A stretch of 64,000 nt of DNA from Azonexus sp. GTDB lineage: Bacteria > Pseudomonadota > Gammaproteobacteria > Burkholderiales > Rhodocyclaceae. The stretch spans positions 1-64,000 of the forward strand of contig JAUYSK010000028.1 of assembly GCA_030696345.1 (NCBI GenBank), written 5' to 3'. This document shows, piece after piece, positions 1 through 8,897 of the stretch. Both the position numbers and the translations under genes were made by a program. The notes under the pieces were generated by a model that had not been told where the DNA came from, did no database searches, and saw only the letters and a program-made list of their open reading frames with translations. How positions within the stretch are numbered: position 1 is the first letter of the stretch; every line of letters begins with the position of its first letter.

Positions 1-11
1 GAAGTCACTAG

Positions 12-296
12 CATCAAGGCACCCACACCTATCGGTTGTTCAAATTTTTAAAGATCAAGCCGCGCCGTCCAAAAACGTCTGCAGCAGAGAAGAAAGATTA
101 TGAACTACTTCCATCACCCCGTCAAGCTCTTCAGCCTAACTTCTTCTCTTTACTTCCCTCTCCCAACCCGCCGGAAATCCCCGTCAGCCCAGAAGAGCTG
201 CGCATTATATACAGACTTTTTGAGAGGTCAAGGCTTCCGGCCCAATTAATTGGATTCACCAACAGAAGAGCGAACCAAATCCAGCCGGGGCATTAA
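12..296 (+). other. Left-edge region with a doubtful small ORF
   Basis: No gene can be called with confidence here. A reading frame of 86 residues opens with TTG at 36 and ends at 296, just before the erpA terminator. It has a basic, proline-rich N-terminal half and one plausible helix around residues 52-66. No Shine-Dalgarno sequence precedes the TTG, and I recognise no family. The stretch is richer in A and T than its neighbours, as expected of spacer or weakly constrained DNA. It could be a short lineage-specific protein or non-coding sequence; I lean to the latter. Confidence 0.2.
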
Positions 297-316
297 AAAT
301 GGCGGCCTCAGCCGCC
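293..316 (-). terminator. Intrinsic terminator downstream of erpA
   Basis: On the minus strand a perfect 6-bp stem (GGCGGC/GCCGCC, loop TGAG) at 316-301 is followed by ATTTTTAA. It lies about 20 bases after the erpA stop codon and should end the argC-to-erpA transcript. Confidence 0.75.
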
Positions 317-336
317 TTGGTCGCTGAGCTATATGC

Positions 337-687
337 TCAAGCGGAGAATGATGAACCGCAGCCGCAAGTAGATGTTGCATTCGGATTACGAATAACAAAC
401 TGCGAGCCCTCGAGCCCTTCGGAATAATCGATCTCGGCGCCAACCAAATACTGGTAACTCATCGGATCAATCAGGAGGGTTACCCCGTTCTTCTCAAGCG
501 TCGTGTCATCTTCATTGACTTCCTCATCAAAGGTGAAGCCATACTGGAAACCGGAACAACCGCCACCTGTAACAAAAACGCGCAATTTCAATCCAGGATT
601 ACCTTCTTCCTCTATCAACTCTTTGACCTTGCTAGCTGCACTATCGGTAAAAAGAAGAGGGGAAGTCATTTCAGTTACTGCGTTCAT
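337..687 (-). CDS. erpA: Iron-sulfur cluster insertion protein ErpA
   Basis: A-type carrier protein that accepts Fe-S clusters from the assembly scaffold and delivers them to cytoplasmic apo-enzymes, classically IspG/IspH of isoprenoid synthesis. The 116 residues match the family length. The three conserved cluster-ligand cysteines are present: C44 in the GGGCSGF motif, and C108 and C110 in the C-terminal CGCG motif. It is the last gene of a minus-strand run behind the bactofilin, with a terminator about 20 bases after its stop. IscA is the nearest paralogue, but the C-terminal half ([13 protein letters not shown]) reads as the ErpA type. Confidence 0.95.
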   Translation of the reverse strand: MNAVTEMTSPLLFTDSAASKVKELIEEEGNPGLKLRVFVTGGGCSGFQYGFTFDEEVNEDDTTLEKNGVTLLIDPMSYQYLVGAEIDYSEGLEGSQFVIRNPNATSTCGCGSSFSA

Positions 688-750
688 GAGAGAGCTCCTG
701 ACAAAATTCGTGCGAGATTATGCGAGTCCAAGCGATCGCGGTCAATTGTA

Positions 751-1152
751 TTAGTTGGAGGCAGCAAGTTTTAGTTCCACTGATTTTGTTCCGCGATGCA
801 CCAATCGCCCCTCGATGACCGCCCCTTGATGCATCTCGATCATGGCGTAGTCTACGTCGCCAACAATACGCGCTTTCGACTGCATCTCCAGCGACTCGCT
901 GACACTGACGGAGCCCACAACGGTACCGTTACTAACCAAGTGCGCGACACTCACCCCACCCTCAACGCGCGCGTGTTCACTTAGAACCAGCGTCGAAGAG
1001 GATGCGCCTTCAGTTGCCTCTACACTCCCTACTACTTCACCATCAATCCGCAAACCGCCTGTGAACCGGATACTACCTTCAACACGAGTTCCGGCGCCAA
1101 TCAAGCTATCTATTCGCCCCTGCGGTTTGTTTTCGCTTTTTTTACCGAACAT
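751..1152 (-). CDS. Bactofilin family polymer-forming cytoskeletal protein
   Basis: Bactofilins assemble without nucleotide into filaments or patches under the inner membrane and position cell-wall or polar machinery. The 133 residues have the family layout: a short polar N-terminal tail (1-14), a right-handed beta-helix core of repeated short strands with regularly spaced glycine/valine (about 15-115), and a short C-terminal tail. The G-RI-G-VVGSVEA repeats around residues 32-48 are characteristic. It follows the coiled-coil membrane protein by 8 bases and precedes erpA by 63 bases, so it is probably cotranscribed. Its specific cellular role here cannot be read from sequence. Confidence 0.9.
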   Translation of the reverse strand: MFGKKSENKPQGRIDSLIGAGTRVEGSIRFTGGLRIDGEVVGSVEATEGASSSTLVLSEHARVEGGVSVAHLVSNGTVVGSVSVSESLEMQSKARIVGDVDYAMIEMHQGAVIEGRLVHRGTKSVELKLAASN

Positions 1153-1160
1153 ACTGACTC

Positions 1161-1895
1161 CTAGAGTTGTGCCAAGCGTTTCGACTTGAGTGTATCACCC
1201 TGCAGAACCCGCGCCTCAACCCCCTTGAGCACAGCTCCCGGGGGTAACTCAAAAACACCTTCGCGACGCAGGAAATGCTTCATTTCAAGTTGATACTCAC
1301 CCATCGCCTCTTTTTTATCAGGCAATAGCAGTTGCTGCTCCTTGGCCGCGAGCAAAAAACTCACCGCCAACTGCAACCGGCCACGAAACTCGGGATTTTG
1401 CCTTCCTGGCTGAAAAGCCAGCAAAATTCGATATCTGTGACGCGCCCCGCTCTCGTGGATAACCCGAAAGTTCTCAATTCGCACCACGGCCTCTTCGCCG
1501 ACAACTGGAATCAAACGTTCAAATAACAGGATATCTTCTTTAAGCACCCTGTTTTCCCGCTCAAGCCCCTGGATTCGGACAAGCAATTGCTGCTGGGTGG
1601 CGCGCTCGATACTCATTGCGTTTTGCCCCGTTCCAGCCGTTGACCGCAGCAGACTCAACTCCTCCCGCTCCTCCAGAATTTGCTGACGAAGCGCTTTCAC
1701 CTCACGACCAATCTCTCCTGCCTCGTTGCGCTGCAGAACCAGCCAGATAACGGAGCTACACAAAAGAAGCAGCAAAAACGCCGGCAGAGCGAGCCAAGCC
1801 CAAGGCAAATGGCTGCGCACCACCATGCGAGGCGCCGTAATACCAAAACGGCGCCGAAATTTTCTGAGCTTCAGGGCAACAGCGGGAGTTGGCAT
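1161..1895 (-). CDS. Conserved coiled-coil inner-membrane protein of unknown function
   Basis: I do not recognise a characterised function. The 244-residue protein has a basic N-terminus (1-28), one membrane segment (about 31-54), a predicted coiled coil rich in Glu/Arg/Leu heptads (about 58-128), and a C-terminal beta-rich domain, probably periplasmic. This layout is shared with uncharacterised betaproteobacterial proteins (DUF6776-like, from memory). The start overlaps the end of argC by 25 bases, and bactofilin follows 8 bases later. That spacing suggests translational coupling and a shared task with bactofilin, perhaps as its membrane anchor; this is inference. Confidence 0.7.
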   Translation of the reverse strand: MPTPAVALKLRKFRRRFGITAPRMVVRSHLPWAWLALPAFLLLLLCSSVIWLVLQRNEAGEIGREVKALRQQILEEREELSLLRSTAGTGQNAMSIERATQQQLLVRIQGLERENRVLKEDILLFERLIPVVGEEAVVRIENFRVIHESGARHRYRILLAFQPGRQNPEFRGRLQLAVSFLLAAKEQQLLLPDKKEAMGEYQLEMKHFLRREGVFELPPGAVLKGVEARVLQGDTLKSKRLAQL

Positions 1896-2899
1896 AGACC
1901 CGTTGTTTCCTCCAAGCCAAACATCAGGTTCATATTCTGCACCGCTTGACCTGCTGCCCCTTTGACCAGATTATCGATGACAGACAACACAACCAGGGTA
2001 TCCCCGCCCTGCGGGCGATGAACTGCAATTCGGCAAGTATTTGACGAACGGACAGACCTGGTTTCGGGGTGCGACTTGGGGGGCAACACGTCAACAAAAT
2101 ACTCTCCAGCATAAGCTTGCTCGAACAACATCTGGAAATCTGCTTCCGAGCGGATTTTTGCATACAGGGTCGCGTGAATACCGCGGATCATCGGCGTCAG
2201 GTGGGGAACAAATGTTAGCCCAACGGCCGCACCCGCCATACCAGCGAGTCCTTGGCGAACTTCTGGCAAGTGTCGATGGCCGGCCACGCCATAGGCCTTG
2301 AAGTTGTCAGAAGCCTCGGAGAATAGAATGTGTGTTTCGGCCTTGCGCCCAGCCCCCGACACACCCGACTTGACGTCAGCAATCAGTGAGTTGATATCAA
2401 CCAATCCTGCCTTTATCAGCGGCATGAAACCAAGTTGTACCGCCGTCGGATAGCAACCGGGATTTGCGATCAACCGTGCCGAGCGAATTTGCTCACGATT
2501 TATTTCCGGTAAGCCATAGACAGCCCTCTCAACCCAGGCCGGACAGGCGTGAGTCATCCCATACCACTTTTCCCATTCAGCAATGTCTTTGATCCTGAAA
2601 TCCGCAGCCAGGTCAATTACCCGGACTCCCGCATCAAGCAAGGCAGGTGCTTGCTGCATGGCAATTCCGTTTGGCGTGGCAAAGAAAACCACGTCGCACC
2701 CAGCCAAGTTGGCCTTCGCTGGATCTTCAAACCTGAGACCAACCCGGCCACGCAGGCTCGGATACATATCAGCCACCATCGTGCCAGCGTCGCCCCGCGA
2801 GGTGATTGCGACAATTTCGGCCTGCGGGTGCTGCGCCAGCAAGCGCAACAACTCAACGCCGGTATATCCGGTACCACCAACAATACCAATCTTGATCAT
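1871..2899 (-). CDS. argC: N-acetyl-gamma-glutamyl-phosphate reductase
   Basis: Third enzyme of arginine synthesis: NADPH-dependent reduction of N-acetyl-glutamyl phosphate to the semialdehyde in the cytoplasm. The Rossmann motif [10 protein letters not shown] (5-14) and the catalytic cysteine C149 in ANPGCYPT are present. The length of 342 residues is standard. The frame stays open upstream to 2941, but I start at 2899 because GGGAGAG lies 6 bases before this ATG and the protein then begins MIKIGIVGG like its homologues. It lies downstream of rpsI but is separated from it by a terminator. argB, the preceding step, is elsewhere in the window (20376). Confidence 0.96.
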   Translation of the reverse strand: MIKIGIVGGTGYTGVELLRLLAQHPQAEIVAITSRGDAGTMVADMYPSLRGRVGLRFEDPAKANLAGCDVVFFATPNGIAMQQAPALLDAGVRVIDLAADFRIKDIAEWEKWYGMTHACPAWVERAVYGLPEINREQIRSARLIANPGCYPTAVQLGFMPLIKAGLVDINSLIADVKSGVSGAGRKAETHILFSEASDNFKAYGVAGHRHLPEVRQGLAGMAGAAVGLTFVPHLTPMIRGIHATLYAKIRSEADFQMLFEQAYAGEYFVDVLPPKSHPETRSVRSSNTCRIAVHRPQGGDTLVVLSVIDNLVKGAAGQAVQNMNLMFGLEETTGLCQLPLLP

Positions 2900-2946
2900 G
2901 ACATCTCTCCCGAACGAGGCCGCATGATACCGCGCAGCCATAAAAC

Positions 2947-2973
2947 AAAAAAGCCGCCAAACGGCGGCTTTTT
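2947..2973 (-). terminator. Intrinsic terminator after rpsI
   Basis: Stem GCCGCC/GGCGGC with a 4-base loop, flanked by A6 on one side and T5 on the other, so it can work in both directions. It sits 17 bases after the rpsI stop on the minus strand. It would end or attenuate the ribosomal-protein transcript before argC. Confidence 0.85.
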
Positions 2974-2989
2974 CTGCAGTTGAAGCGAC

Positions 2990-3382
2990 TTAACGCTTGG
3001 AGAACTGCTTGCGACGACGCGCCTTGTGAAAGCCGACTTTCTTACGTTCGACTTCACGAGCATCGCGGGTCACAAAACCGGCCTTGGACAACGCAGGCTT
3101 CAGAGCAGCGTCGTACTCAATCAGGGCACGGGTGATACCGTGACGAACCGCACCAGCCTGGCCAGACTCGCCGCCACCGATAACGTTCACTTTAATATCG
3201 AAGCCACTGAGTTGTTCAACCAGCTCAAGCGGCTGACGAACAATCATGCGACCGGTTTCACGTGAAAAGAACTGGTCAACCGGCTTGCCGTTAACAACGA
3301 TCACGCCAGAACCACGCTTCATGAAAACACGGGCAACGGCGCTCTTGCGACGACCAGTACCGTAGAAATAACTTTCAGCCAT
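2990..3382 (-). CDS. rpsI: Small ribosomal subunit protein S9
   Basis: S9 sits in the head of the 30S subunit, with its C-terminal tail reaching the P-site tRNA. The 130 residues are the normal length. Typical features are the N-terminal [13 protein letters not shown] segment (7-19) and the basic C-terminal tail ending QFSKR. It follows rplM by 9 bases in the conserved rplM-rpsI pair and shares its promoter. Confidence 0.98.
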   Translation of the reverse strand: MAESYFYGTGRRKSAVARVFMKRGSGVIVVNGKPVDQFFSRETGRMIVRQPLELVEQLSGFDIKVNVIGGGESGQAGAVRHGITRALIEYDAALKPALSKAGFVTRDAREVERKKVGFHKARRRKQFSKR

Positions 3383-3391
3383 GATGATCCC

Positions 3392-3820
3392 TTAAATTTC
3401 CAGAGCCTTGGGCTGCTGGGCAGTGTGAGGATGCTGTTCGCCAGCGTAGCACTTGAGCTTCTTGAGCATCGCGTAGCCTAGCGGCCCCTTCGGCAACATG
3501 CCCTTGACGGCGGTTTCCAGGGCACGACCCGGGAAACGCTGCTGCATCTTCTTGAAGTTGGTTTCGTAAATACCGCCCGGGTAGCCGGAGTGACGGTAGT
3601 ACTTCTTGTCTTCGGCTTTATTACCGGTAACGGTGATCTTTTCGACATTGGTAACAACGATAAAGTCGCCGGTATCAACGTGCGGAGTATAGATAGCCTT
3701 GTGCTTGCCGCGAAGGCGACGAGCGATTTCGGTAGCGAGGCGGCCGAGCACCTTGTCTGTGGCGTCTACCACAAACCACTCGCGCTTCACCTCATGTGGC
3801 TTGGCAGAAAACGTTTTCAT
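3392..3820 (-). CDS. rplM: Large ribosomal subunit protein L13
   Basis: L13 is an early-assembly 23S rRNA-binding protein of the 50S subunit. The 142 residues are the standard length. The N-terminal [11 protein letters not shown] and internal [16 protein letters not shown] (26-41) are diagnostic. The start is the ATG at 3820, 42 bases after the predicted transcription start of a near-consensus promoter (3869-3898). It is the first gene of the rplM-rpsI operon. Confidence 0.98.
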   Translation of the reverse strand: MKTFSAKPHEVKREWFVVDATDKVLGRLATEIARRLRGKHKAIYTPHVDTGDFIVVTNVEKITVTGNKAEDKKYYRHSGYPGGIYETNFKKMQQRFPGRALETAVKGMLPKGPLGYAMLKKLKCYAGEQHPHTAQQPKALEI

Positions 3821-3868
3821 GTGTGTGCCGTCCTGAAAAATTTGGGCGCAGATTGGAGAAAGGCGCGG

Positions 3869-3898
3869 ATTCTAGTTGAACCTCTCTGCAATTGTCAA
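3869..3898 (-). promoter_or_regulatory. Sigma70-type promoter of rplM-rpsI
   Basis: On the minus strand a perfect -35 box TTGACA (3898-3893) is followed after 18 bases by -10 TAGAAT (3874-3869). The predicted start lies near 3862, giving a ~42-base leader to the rplM ATG. This is the strongest promoter match I noticed in the window, which suits a ribosomal protein operon. Confidence 0.85.
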
Positions 3899-3930
3899 TG
3901 GCTTTTAGCTGTTTGACCGTGCAACCAGGC

Positions 3931-3957
3931 AAAAAAAACGCGGCTCGCTGAGCCGCG
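3931..3957 (-). terminator. Terminator of the candidate small RNA
   Basis: Perfect 8-bp stem CGCGGCTC/GAGCCGCG with a 3-base loop (3957-3939), followed by eight T (3938-3931) on the minus strand. It lies upstream of the rplM promoter and has no protein gene before it, which implies a separate short transcript. Confidence 0.9.
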
Positions 3958-4041
3958 TTAAATCCACACCAAAGGAGGAGGGTGGAGGAGACAAATCTGA
4001 ACTGAAGAACCCATCGCTGACAAGTCACTACAGTTCGTACG
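3931..4041 (-). ncRNA. Candidate anti-Shine-Dalgarno small RNA (about 110 nt)
   Basis: A small RNA is inferred on the minus strand between the OsmC gene and rplM. Seen directly: a strong terminator with eight T (3931-3957) that ends no protein gene; a promoter-like pair upstream (4048-4076); an outer stem GAACTG/CAGTTC (4036-4031 with 4004-3999); and a second hairpin with stem UCCAC/GUGGA (3986-3982 with 3967-3963) whose 14-base loop carries CCUCCUCC. Another CUCCUCC lies just before this stem. CU-rich loops complementary to Shine-Dalgarno sequences are known in small RNAs that block translation start, such as the CcsR RNAs of Rhodobacter and the sibling RNAs of Neisseria. No convincing protein is encoded: the 94-residue minus frame here runs through the terminator into rplM. 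Confidence 0.6.
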
Positions 4042-4047
4042 CTTTGC

Positions 4048-4076
4048 ATTCTGCACCAACAAAAGGACTCAGGCAA
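4048..4076 (-). promoter_or_regulatory. Possible promoter of the candidate small RNA
   Basis: On the minus strand TTGCCT (4076-4071) and CAGAAT (4053-4048) are separated by 17 bases. Each matches four of six consensus positions. The predicted start is near 4041. Confidence 0.35.
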
Positions 4077-4083
4077 GACAAAT

Positions 4084-4098
4084 TTGTGCGACGCACAA
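4084..4098. promoter_or_regulatory. 15-bp palindrome (possible operator)
   Basis: TTGTGCGACGCACAA is a perfect 7+1+7 inverted repeat in an A/T-rich stretch. It lies just upstream of the candidate small-RNA promoter and next to a plus-strand TATAAT (4102-4107). It could be a regulator binding site controlling either direction; no family is assigned. Confidence 0.35.
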
Positions 4099-4321
4099 CG
4101 TTATAATCTATCAATGCATAAACAAACATAATGAATTTTAGTAAACTGTTTATATTGCATTACTTAAACAGCTGGTTCAGATATACCGGTATGTTTAATC
4201 CTTGGCAACGGGAAAAGCAACCAATAAAAAACGACAATTATGCCGCACTGCAACATTTTCATATGGAGCAGCCACATGAATTGATATCCGCTAGAATCTT
4301 TGCTCGCTCAAGGAGGCAGGC
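4099..4321. other. A/T-rich spacer upstream of the OsmC gene
   Basis: This stretch is clearly richer in A and T than the flanking genes. It contains TATAAT at 4102-4107 on the plus strand without a good -35 partner, and the GGAGG ribosome site of the OsmC gene near its end. I see no other gene or structured element. A 90-residue plus frame (4131-4403) runs over the OsmC start and looks like chance. Confidence 0.4.
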
Positions 4322-4750
4322 ATGGAATGCACGGTTAGATGGATGGGAAGTGACGCCGGAATGTCATTTGTTGCGGAAACGGGTAGCGGCCATTCGGTCG
4401 TGATGGACGGCGCCCCTGAGTCCGGAGGACGCAATCTTGGAATACGCCCGATGGAAATGGTGCTTGCAGGAACGGGGGGCTGCACCGCCTTTGATGTCGT
4501 TCTGATCCTCAAAAAGGGCAGGCACGCGGTAAGTGGTTGTGATGTCAGCCTCAAGGCCGAACGCGCCGAGACCGATCCGAAAATCTTCACCCACATTCAC
4601 TTCCATTACCGAGTGAGGGGCAAACAACTCAAATCCGAGGCAGTGGCGCGCGCGATCGAACTATCGAAGGACAAATACTGCTCCGCCTCAATCATGATTG
4701 GCAAAACAGCGGAAATTACTTACGATTTCGAGATCATTGAAGAGGCTTAG
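4322..4750 (+). CDS. OsmC/YhfA-type peroxide-reactive family protein
   Basis: OsmC-family proteins use two cysteines to reduce organic hydroperoxides in the cytoplasm; the YhfA-type branch is less well characterised. The 142-residue protein carries both conserved cysteines, C54 in GTGGCTAFD and C120 in DKYCSAS, in the usual positions. A GGAGG box lies 6 bases before the ATG. It stands alone, convergent with the coq7 operon that ends 13 bases away. Substrate cannot be told from sequence. Confidence 0.88.
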   Translation: MECTVRWMGSDAGMSFVAETGSGHSVVMDGAPESGGRNLGIRPMEMVLAGTGGCTAFDVVLILKKGRHAVSGCDVSLKAERAETDPKIFTHIHFHYRVRGKQLKSEAVARAIELSKDKYCSASIMIGKTAEITYDFEIIEEA

Positions 4751-4762
4751 GCTTCTCGACAC

Positions 4763-5386
4763 CTACAGGAGATAGGTTGTCCGGGTCATGACATTGGCGG
4801 CCAGTTTCATGGCAGTCTTGACCAACAAGGGTAGTTCGGCCGCGCCATAATGAACCGCCATTTCGGCATGCTTGATCTCATCAAGGCGCATCTGATCGAC
4901 AATCGCCAGCGAACGTACATCTTCGACAGGCAAGCTCAGCAGATGGCTATCAAGGTGCGCTTCAACCTGACGCTCGGTTTCCGCGAGAAATCCCAAGTTC
5001 CACTTTTCGCCGAGCACGCCTGCAAGCAAACCCAAGCTCAAAGAGCCTGCGTACAGAAGTGGATTCAACAGACTTTTGTGCCCCCCCAACTCGGAAATGC
5101 GCTGTTCAGTCCAGGCAAGATGCTCGGTCTCTTCATCGGCAGCACCACGAAGCGCCTCCTTGATGGCAGGATCGCGGGAAGTGAGCGACTGGCCCTGATA
5201 AAGCGCCTGAGCACAAATCTCGCCGCAATGATTCACCCGCATCAAACCAATAACGTGGTGTCTCTGTCCAGCATCCAGCTCAATTTGCGGTAGCTCAGCT
5301 CCAGGCGAAGGCCGAATGCTGCGAGCTTGGGAAAATATGGTTCGCAAAGCATGGTCGAATTCAATAATCGCCTGATCAATAGCCAT
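4763..5386 (-). CDS. coq7: Coq7-type demethoxyubiquinone hydroxylase
   Basis: Diiron monooxygenase of ubiquinone synthesis that hydroxylates the demethoxyquinone ring, a function taken by UbiF in E. coli. All six iron ligands are visible: E56 (in CGEICAQ), E86 and H89 (EETEH), E138, and E170 and H173 (DEIKH). The hydrophobic centre (about 108-126) is the membrane-contact part. The 207 residues match bacterial Coq7. It is the last gene of the rppH-CNP1-coq7 run, 8 bases after its neighbour. Confidence 0.95.
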   Translation of the reverse strand: MAIDQAIIEFDHALRTIFSQARSIRPSPGAELPQIELDAGQRHHVIGLMRVNHCGEICAQALYQGQSLTSRDPAIKEALRGAADEETEHLAWTEQRISELGGHKSLLNPLLYAGSLSLGLLAGVLGEKWNLGFLAETERQVEAHLDSHLLSLPVEDVRSLAIVDQMRLDEIKHAEMAVHYGAAELPLLVKTAMKLAANVMTRTTYLL

Positions 5387-5394
5387 AAAACGCT

Positions 5395-5925
5395 TTAGTG
5401 TTTGTTGTCAGGATGACCGCCACGCTTCAAAGCATCCTTGGCTTCAGCCACATCACGGACAATGACTCCATTAGGACAAAAATACTCGAGAAACAAGGCC
5501 GCATGGTGTCGGTTGGCGTACACATCCTGAATACGTGACCACTCGTTAATTCGTGACTTTGACCAAGTCCCATCTCGCCGACCCGACGCATAAATACGCC
5601 TTTCGCGGCTCTCGCAACGCATCCCTTCGAAAGTAACATTACGCCCGCCACCAGGCGTCAGGACGAGAAGCACGTAACGAATCACGCCATCCTCACCAAC
5701 CGTCAGCGTTGCCATGTCAATCAGAAATTGATTATCGGTCGCGGCGCTAACATAAAACGGCTGCAGCGTTTCCTGACGTGGCGCAGCTGGCAGTTGAACT
5801 TCCAACTCCTGCCACTGCTTCTTTTCGTAATCTTCTTCGAAATCGGCGAACGCTCCACCGCAGAGCGTGAACGCTCCGAGCAGCACAGCAAATTGGCGTA
5901 ACAAGCGCATCCGATCATTCCTCAT
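5395..5925 (-). CDS. CNP1-like secreted protein of unknown function
   Basis: A 176-residue protein with a signal peptide (about 1-27, ending near AFA) and a single domain matching the betaproteobacterial CNP1-like family (PF08750, from memory), named after a Neisseria cryptic protein. No enzymatic motif is visible. There are two cysteines in the mature part (in GMRCES and EYFCPNG), which could pair in the periplasm. There is no lipobox cysteine after the signal. It overlaps the end of rppH by 11 bases and coq7 follows 8 bases on, so all three are probably cotranscribed. Function unknown. Confidence 0.8.
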   Translation of the reverse strand: MRNDRMRLLRQFAVLLGAFTLCGGAFADFEEDYEKKQWQELEVQLPAAPRQETLQPFYVSAATDNQFLIDMATLTVGEDGVIRYVLLVLTPGGGRNVTFEGMRCESRERRIYASGRRDGTWSKSRINEWSRIQDVYANRHHAALFLEYFCPNGVIVRDVAEAKDALKRGGHPDNKH

Positions 5926-6460
5926 CAGGCAGGGATGTATTTTCTGGCGAAGGCAGCACCTCGGTTCGCCGATTTTTCCCTCGCCGATCCAGGTCGAGAA
6001 AACGAACCAGTTCGTTCAAAGCCTGCTCGTAGACGCCACGCTTGAATTCAATCACGGCGTCAAAGGGGACCCAGTAATCATTCCAGCGCCAGGCATCAAA
6101 TTCAGGTTTATTGGTCGCCCGTAGACTGACGTCGCTATCACGCCCCACCAGGCGCAACAGGAACCAGATCTGTTTCTGACCCTTGTAGGAACCGCGCCAT
6201 TCGCGCTTGATCCAGTGTGTCGGCACTTCATAACGCAACCAGCCCTTGGTTCGCCCGAGAATACGCACATGCTCGGGCAGGAGCCCGACCTCTTCGTGCA
6301 GCTCACGAAACATGGCGTCTTCGGGCGATTCGCCGCGCTTGATGCCACCTTGTGGAAACTGCCAGGAATGCTCCCGTATGCGCTTACCCCAGAAAACCTC
6401 GTTCTTGGCGTTACAAAGAATAATGCCGACGTTCGGGCGGTAGCCTTCACGGTCGAGCAT
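5915..6460 (-). CDS. rppH: RNA 5'-pyrophosphohydrolase RppH
   Basis: Nudix hydrolase that removes pyrophosphate from 5'-triphosphorylated mRNA and so opens it to RNase E decay. The Nudix box runs from about residue 38 to 60 (GGIKRGE then RELHEEVGL), with the metal-binding glutamates in REL-HEE. The N-terminal [14 protein letters not shown] segment is typical of RppH and of plant-like Ap4A hydrolases. The 181 residues fit. It is the first gene of a minus operon and divergent from proS, 110 bases away. Confidence 0.94.
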   Translation of the reverse strand: MLDREGYRPNVGIILCNAKNEVFWGKRIREHSWQFPQGGIKRGESPEDAMFRELHEEVGLLPEHVRILGRTKGWLRYEVPTHWIKREWRGSYKGQKQIWFLLRLVGRDSDVSLRATNKPEFDAWRWNDYWVPFDAVIEFKRGVYEQALNELVRFLDLDRRGKNRRTEVLPSPENTSLPDEE

Positions 6461-6570
6461 AAAAATCCTGCAAAATTAAAAGTTACCCGATTCTTTCACA
6501 AAGCCCGTCTGGGTGCAAAGCACAGCCTGCGTGTAAAATGCCCTTTTTGCAACGAATTCAAGAGCATCCC

Positions 6571-8301
6571 ATGCGCACTTCGCAGTTCTTTTTCACCACT
6601 CTCAAGGAAGCCCCATCAGACGCCGAAGTCATCAGCCAGAAAATGATGCTGCGCGCTGGCTACATCAAGCGAGCCGCCTCCGGCATCTACACATGGATGC
6701 CGCTTGGCCTGCGAGTCTTGCGCAAAGTTGAACACATCGTCCGCGAAGAGATGAACAATGCCGGCGCACTTGAACTGCTGATGCCGGCAGTGCAACCAGC
6801 TGAACTATGGCAGGAGTCAGGCCGTTGGGAGCAATACGGCCCCGAACTGCTCCGCTTCAAGGATCGCCACCAGCGCGAATTCGTCATTGGGCCGACGCAC
6901 GAGGAAGTCATCACCGACGTGGTGCGTCGTGACGTCAAGAGCTATCGCCAGTTGCCAATACATCTTTACCAGATTCAAACCAAATTCCGCGACGAAATCC
7001 GCCCCCGCTTTGGCGTGATGCGCGGGCGTGAGTTCCTGATGAAGGACGGCTACTCATTCCATACCTCGTTCGCTGACCTTCAACGCGAATACCAGAACAT
7101 GTACGACACCTATGGCCGAATATTCACTCGCCTGGGACTGCGGTTCCGCGCCGTCGCGGCGGACACCGGATCAATTGGCGGCACCGGTTCGCATGAATTT
7201 CACGTTCTGGCCGACTCCGGCGAGGACGACATTGCCTATTGCCCGGACTCGGATTACGCCGCAAACATCGAGTTGGCCGAGGCCGTCGCCCCCAGTGCAC
7301 CTCGTGCAGCAGCAGCCAAAGAAATGGAAAAAATAGCCACTCCTGGCAAAATGGCCTGTGTCGACGTCGCCGAATTCCTCGGCATTGGCCTTGACCGGAT
7401 CGTCAAGTCGATCGCGGTAGTCAGCGAAAAAGAGGATGGCCGGACGACTTTCGCCCTGCTCTTGCTGCGCGGCGATCACGAATTGAATGAAATCAAGGCA
7501 AGCAAGATTGCCGCACTCCAGCCCTTCCGTTTCGCCACTGAAGCCGAAGTCGAAGAGAACCTGGGTTGCAAACCGGGTTACATCGGGCCTGCTGCGGTGG
7601 ACTGCCAAAAGATGGCAATTTTCGCGGACCGCTCAGTGCTCGCCATGAGTGATTTCGTCTGCGGGGCCAATGAGGCTGGATTCCATCTGACCGGCGTCAA
7701 TTTCGGCCGTGATCTGCCTGAGCCGGAAGTGGCGGACCTCCGCAACGTGCTTGCTGGCGACCTATCACCGGACGGCAAAGGCAAACTGGACATTCTCCGC
7801 GGCATCGAAGTTGGCCATATTTTCCAGTTGCGCCAGAAATACGCGGCTGCCCTGAATTGTGCCTACCTGGATGAAAACGGCAAAAGTCAGATCATGGAAA
7901 TGGGGTGCTACGGCATCGGAGTCTCACGGATCGTTGGCGCGGCTATCGAGCAGGGAAATGACGAGAGGGGCATCGTGCTGCCAGCATCAATTGCGCCCTT
8001 TGCCGTCTGTATCGTCCCCATGGGCTACCAAAAGAGCGACGCCGTCAAAACGGCTGCCGACCAGCTCTATGCTGAACTGAAGGCCACGGGTATCGACGTC
8101 ATCCTGGATGACCGAAACGAACGGCCGGGCGTGATGTTCGCCGACATGGAGTTGATCGGCATCCCGCATCGCATCGTGATTGGCGAGCGCGGCCTGAAGG
8201 AAGGTCAACTAGAGTACAAGGGTCGCCAAGATGCAGAGGCCACCATGATCGCCCAGTCGGACATCGTCAGCACCATCAAAGGAAAGCTGTGCGCCGCCTG
8301 A
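6571..8301 (+). CDS. proS: Proline--tRNA ligase, bacterial type
   Basis: Charges tRNA-Pro. The 576 residues have the bacterial class II layout: catalytic core with motif 2 ([16 protein letters not shown]), an inserted editing (INS) domain from about 225 to 405 that clears mischarged alanine, motif 3 (GIGVSR, near 455), and the anticodon-binding domain to the end. I start at the ATG at 6571 (MRTSQFFF), which aligns with homologues, rather than the in-frame ATG at 6538. The 3' end overlaps the next gene by 13 bases. Confidence 0.97.
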   Translation: MRTSQFFFTTLKEAPSDAEVISQKMMLRAGYIKRAASGIYTWMPLGLRVLRKVEHIVREEMNNAGALELLMPAVQPAELWQESGRWEQYGPELLRFKDRHQREFVIGPTHEEVITDVVRRDVKSYRQLPIHLYQIQTKFRDEIRPRFGVMRGREFLMKDGYSFHTSFADLQREYQNMYDTYGRIFTRLGLRFRAVAADTGSIGGTGSHEFHVLADSGEDDIAYCPDSDYAANIELAEAVAPSAPRAAAAKEMEKIATPGKMACVDVAEFLGIGLDRIVKSIAVVSEKEDGRTTFALLLLRGDHELNEIKASKIAALQPFRFATEAEVEENLGCKPGYIGPAAVDCQKMAIFADRSVLAMSDFVCGANEAGFHLTGVNFGRDLPEPEVADLRNVLAGDLSPDGKGKLDILRGIEVGHIFQLRQKYAAALNCAYLDENGKSQIMEMGCYGIGVSRIVGAAIEQGNDERGIVLPASIAPFAVCIVPMGYQKSDAVKTAADQLYAELKATGIDVILDDRNERPGVMFADMELIGIPHRIVIGERGLKEGQLEYKGRQDAEATMIAQSDIVSTIKGKLCAA

Positions 8302-8897
8302 TTGCGGCTTTGCTGCTGTGCGGGACGTCGGCAGCATTTGCCGGCGCCCAGATTTACCAGCCCCTGTCGGCCAGCGTCCAGGCCGCCTTGCACAAGGCCG
8401 TTTCTGACGCTCGACCCTCGGTGAGTTCCTTCAAGACCCCATTGGAGGCGGCAGACTGGCTGGGAGAGATGTCGCGCCGGCTGGAAAAACGCATTCCCAA
8501 TCGGGAATATCGCATCGACCTGTTGCGTAGCGTCCATTACGAGGCGACGCGGGCCGGGCTTGATCCGCAATTGGTGCTCGGCCTGATGCAGGTTGAATCC
8601 GGCTTTCGCAAATACGCCGTTTCCTCGGCGGGCGCCCGCGGCTACATGCAGGTCATGCCATTTTGGGTCAAATTGATTGGTCGACCGGAGGATTCACTGT
8701 TCGACTTGCGCACCAGCCTGCGCTATGGCTGCACCATCCTGCGCCACTACCTGGATATCGAAAAGGGCGACCTGTTCCGTGCCCTCGGCCGCTACAACGG
8801 CAGCCTGGGCAAACCCGAATATCCGAACATGGTGCGCGCCGCCTGGCAAAACCAGTGGGGATACGAAAAGCCGGCCAACCTGGCGCAGCTTCGCTGA
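8289..8897 (+). CDS. Lytic transglycosylase (SLT domain)
   Basis: Periplasmic enzyme that cuts peptidoglycan between MurNAc and GlcNAc. Residues 1-19 form a signal peptide (GTG start). The SLT domain covers about 80-190, with catalytic E103 in MQVESGF and the following GYMQVMP motif (118-124). The 202 residues make it a small single-domain member, without the superhelical part of Slt70. It overlaps proS by 13 bases, so translation may be coupled. The exact MLT subfamily is not clear. Confidence 0.9.
   Translation: MRRLIAALLLCGTSAAFAGAQIYQPLSASVQAALHKAVSDARPSVSSFKTPLEAADWLGEMSRRLEKRIPNREYRIDLLRSVHYEATRAGLDPQLVLGLMQVESGFRKYAVSSAGARGYMQVMPFWVKLIGRPEDSLFDLRTSLRYGCTILRHYLDIEKGDLFRALGRYNGSLGKPEYPNMVRAAWQNQWGYEKPANLAQLR

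Noticed and set aside
3971..3991. Purine-rich AAAGGAGGAGGGTGGAGGAGA read as plus-strand ribosome sites
   Set aside because: No start codon lies at a usable distance downstream. The complement, a CU-rich loop in a minus-strand transcript with a terminator, is more consistent.
3792..4076. 94-residue minus-strand reading frame between the OsmC gene and rplM
   Set aside because: It runs through the small-RNA terminator and the rplM promoter into rplM in another frame, has no ribosome site, and its composition is not protein-like. The ncRNA reading explains the region better.
4131..4403. 90-residue plus-strand frame overlapping the OsmC start
   Set aside because: It ends inside the clear OsmC gene in a different frame, and its translation changes from A/T-driven to random; taken as chance.
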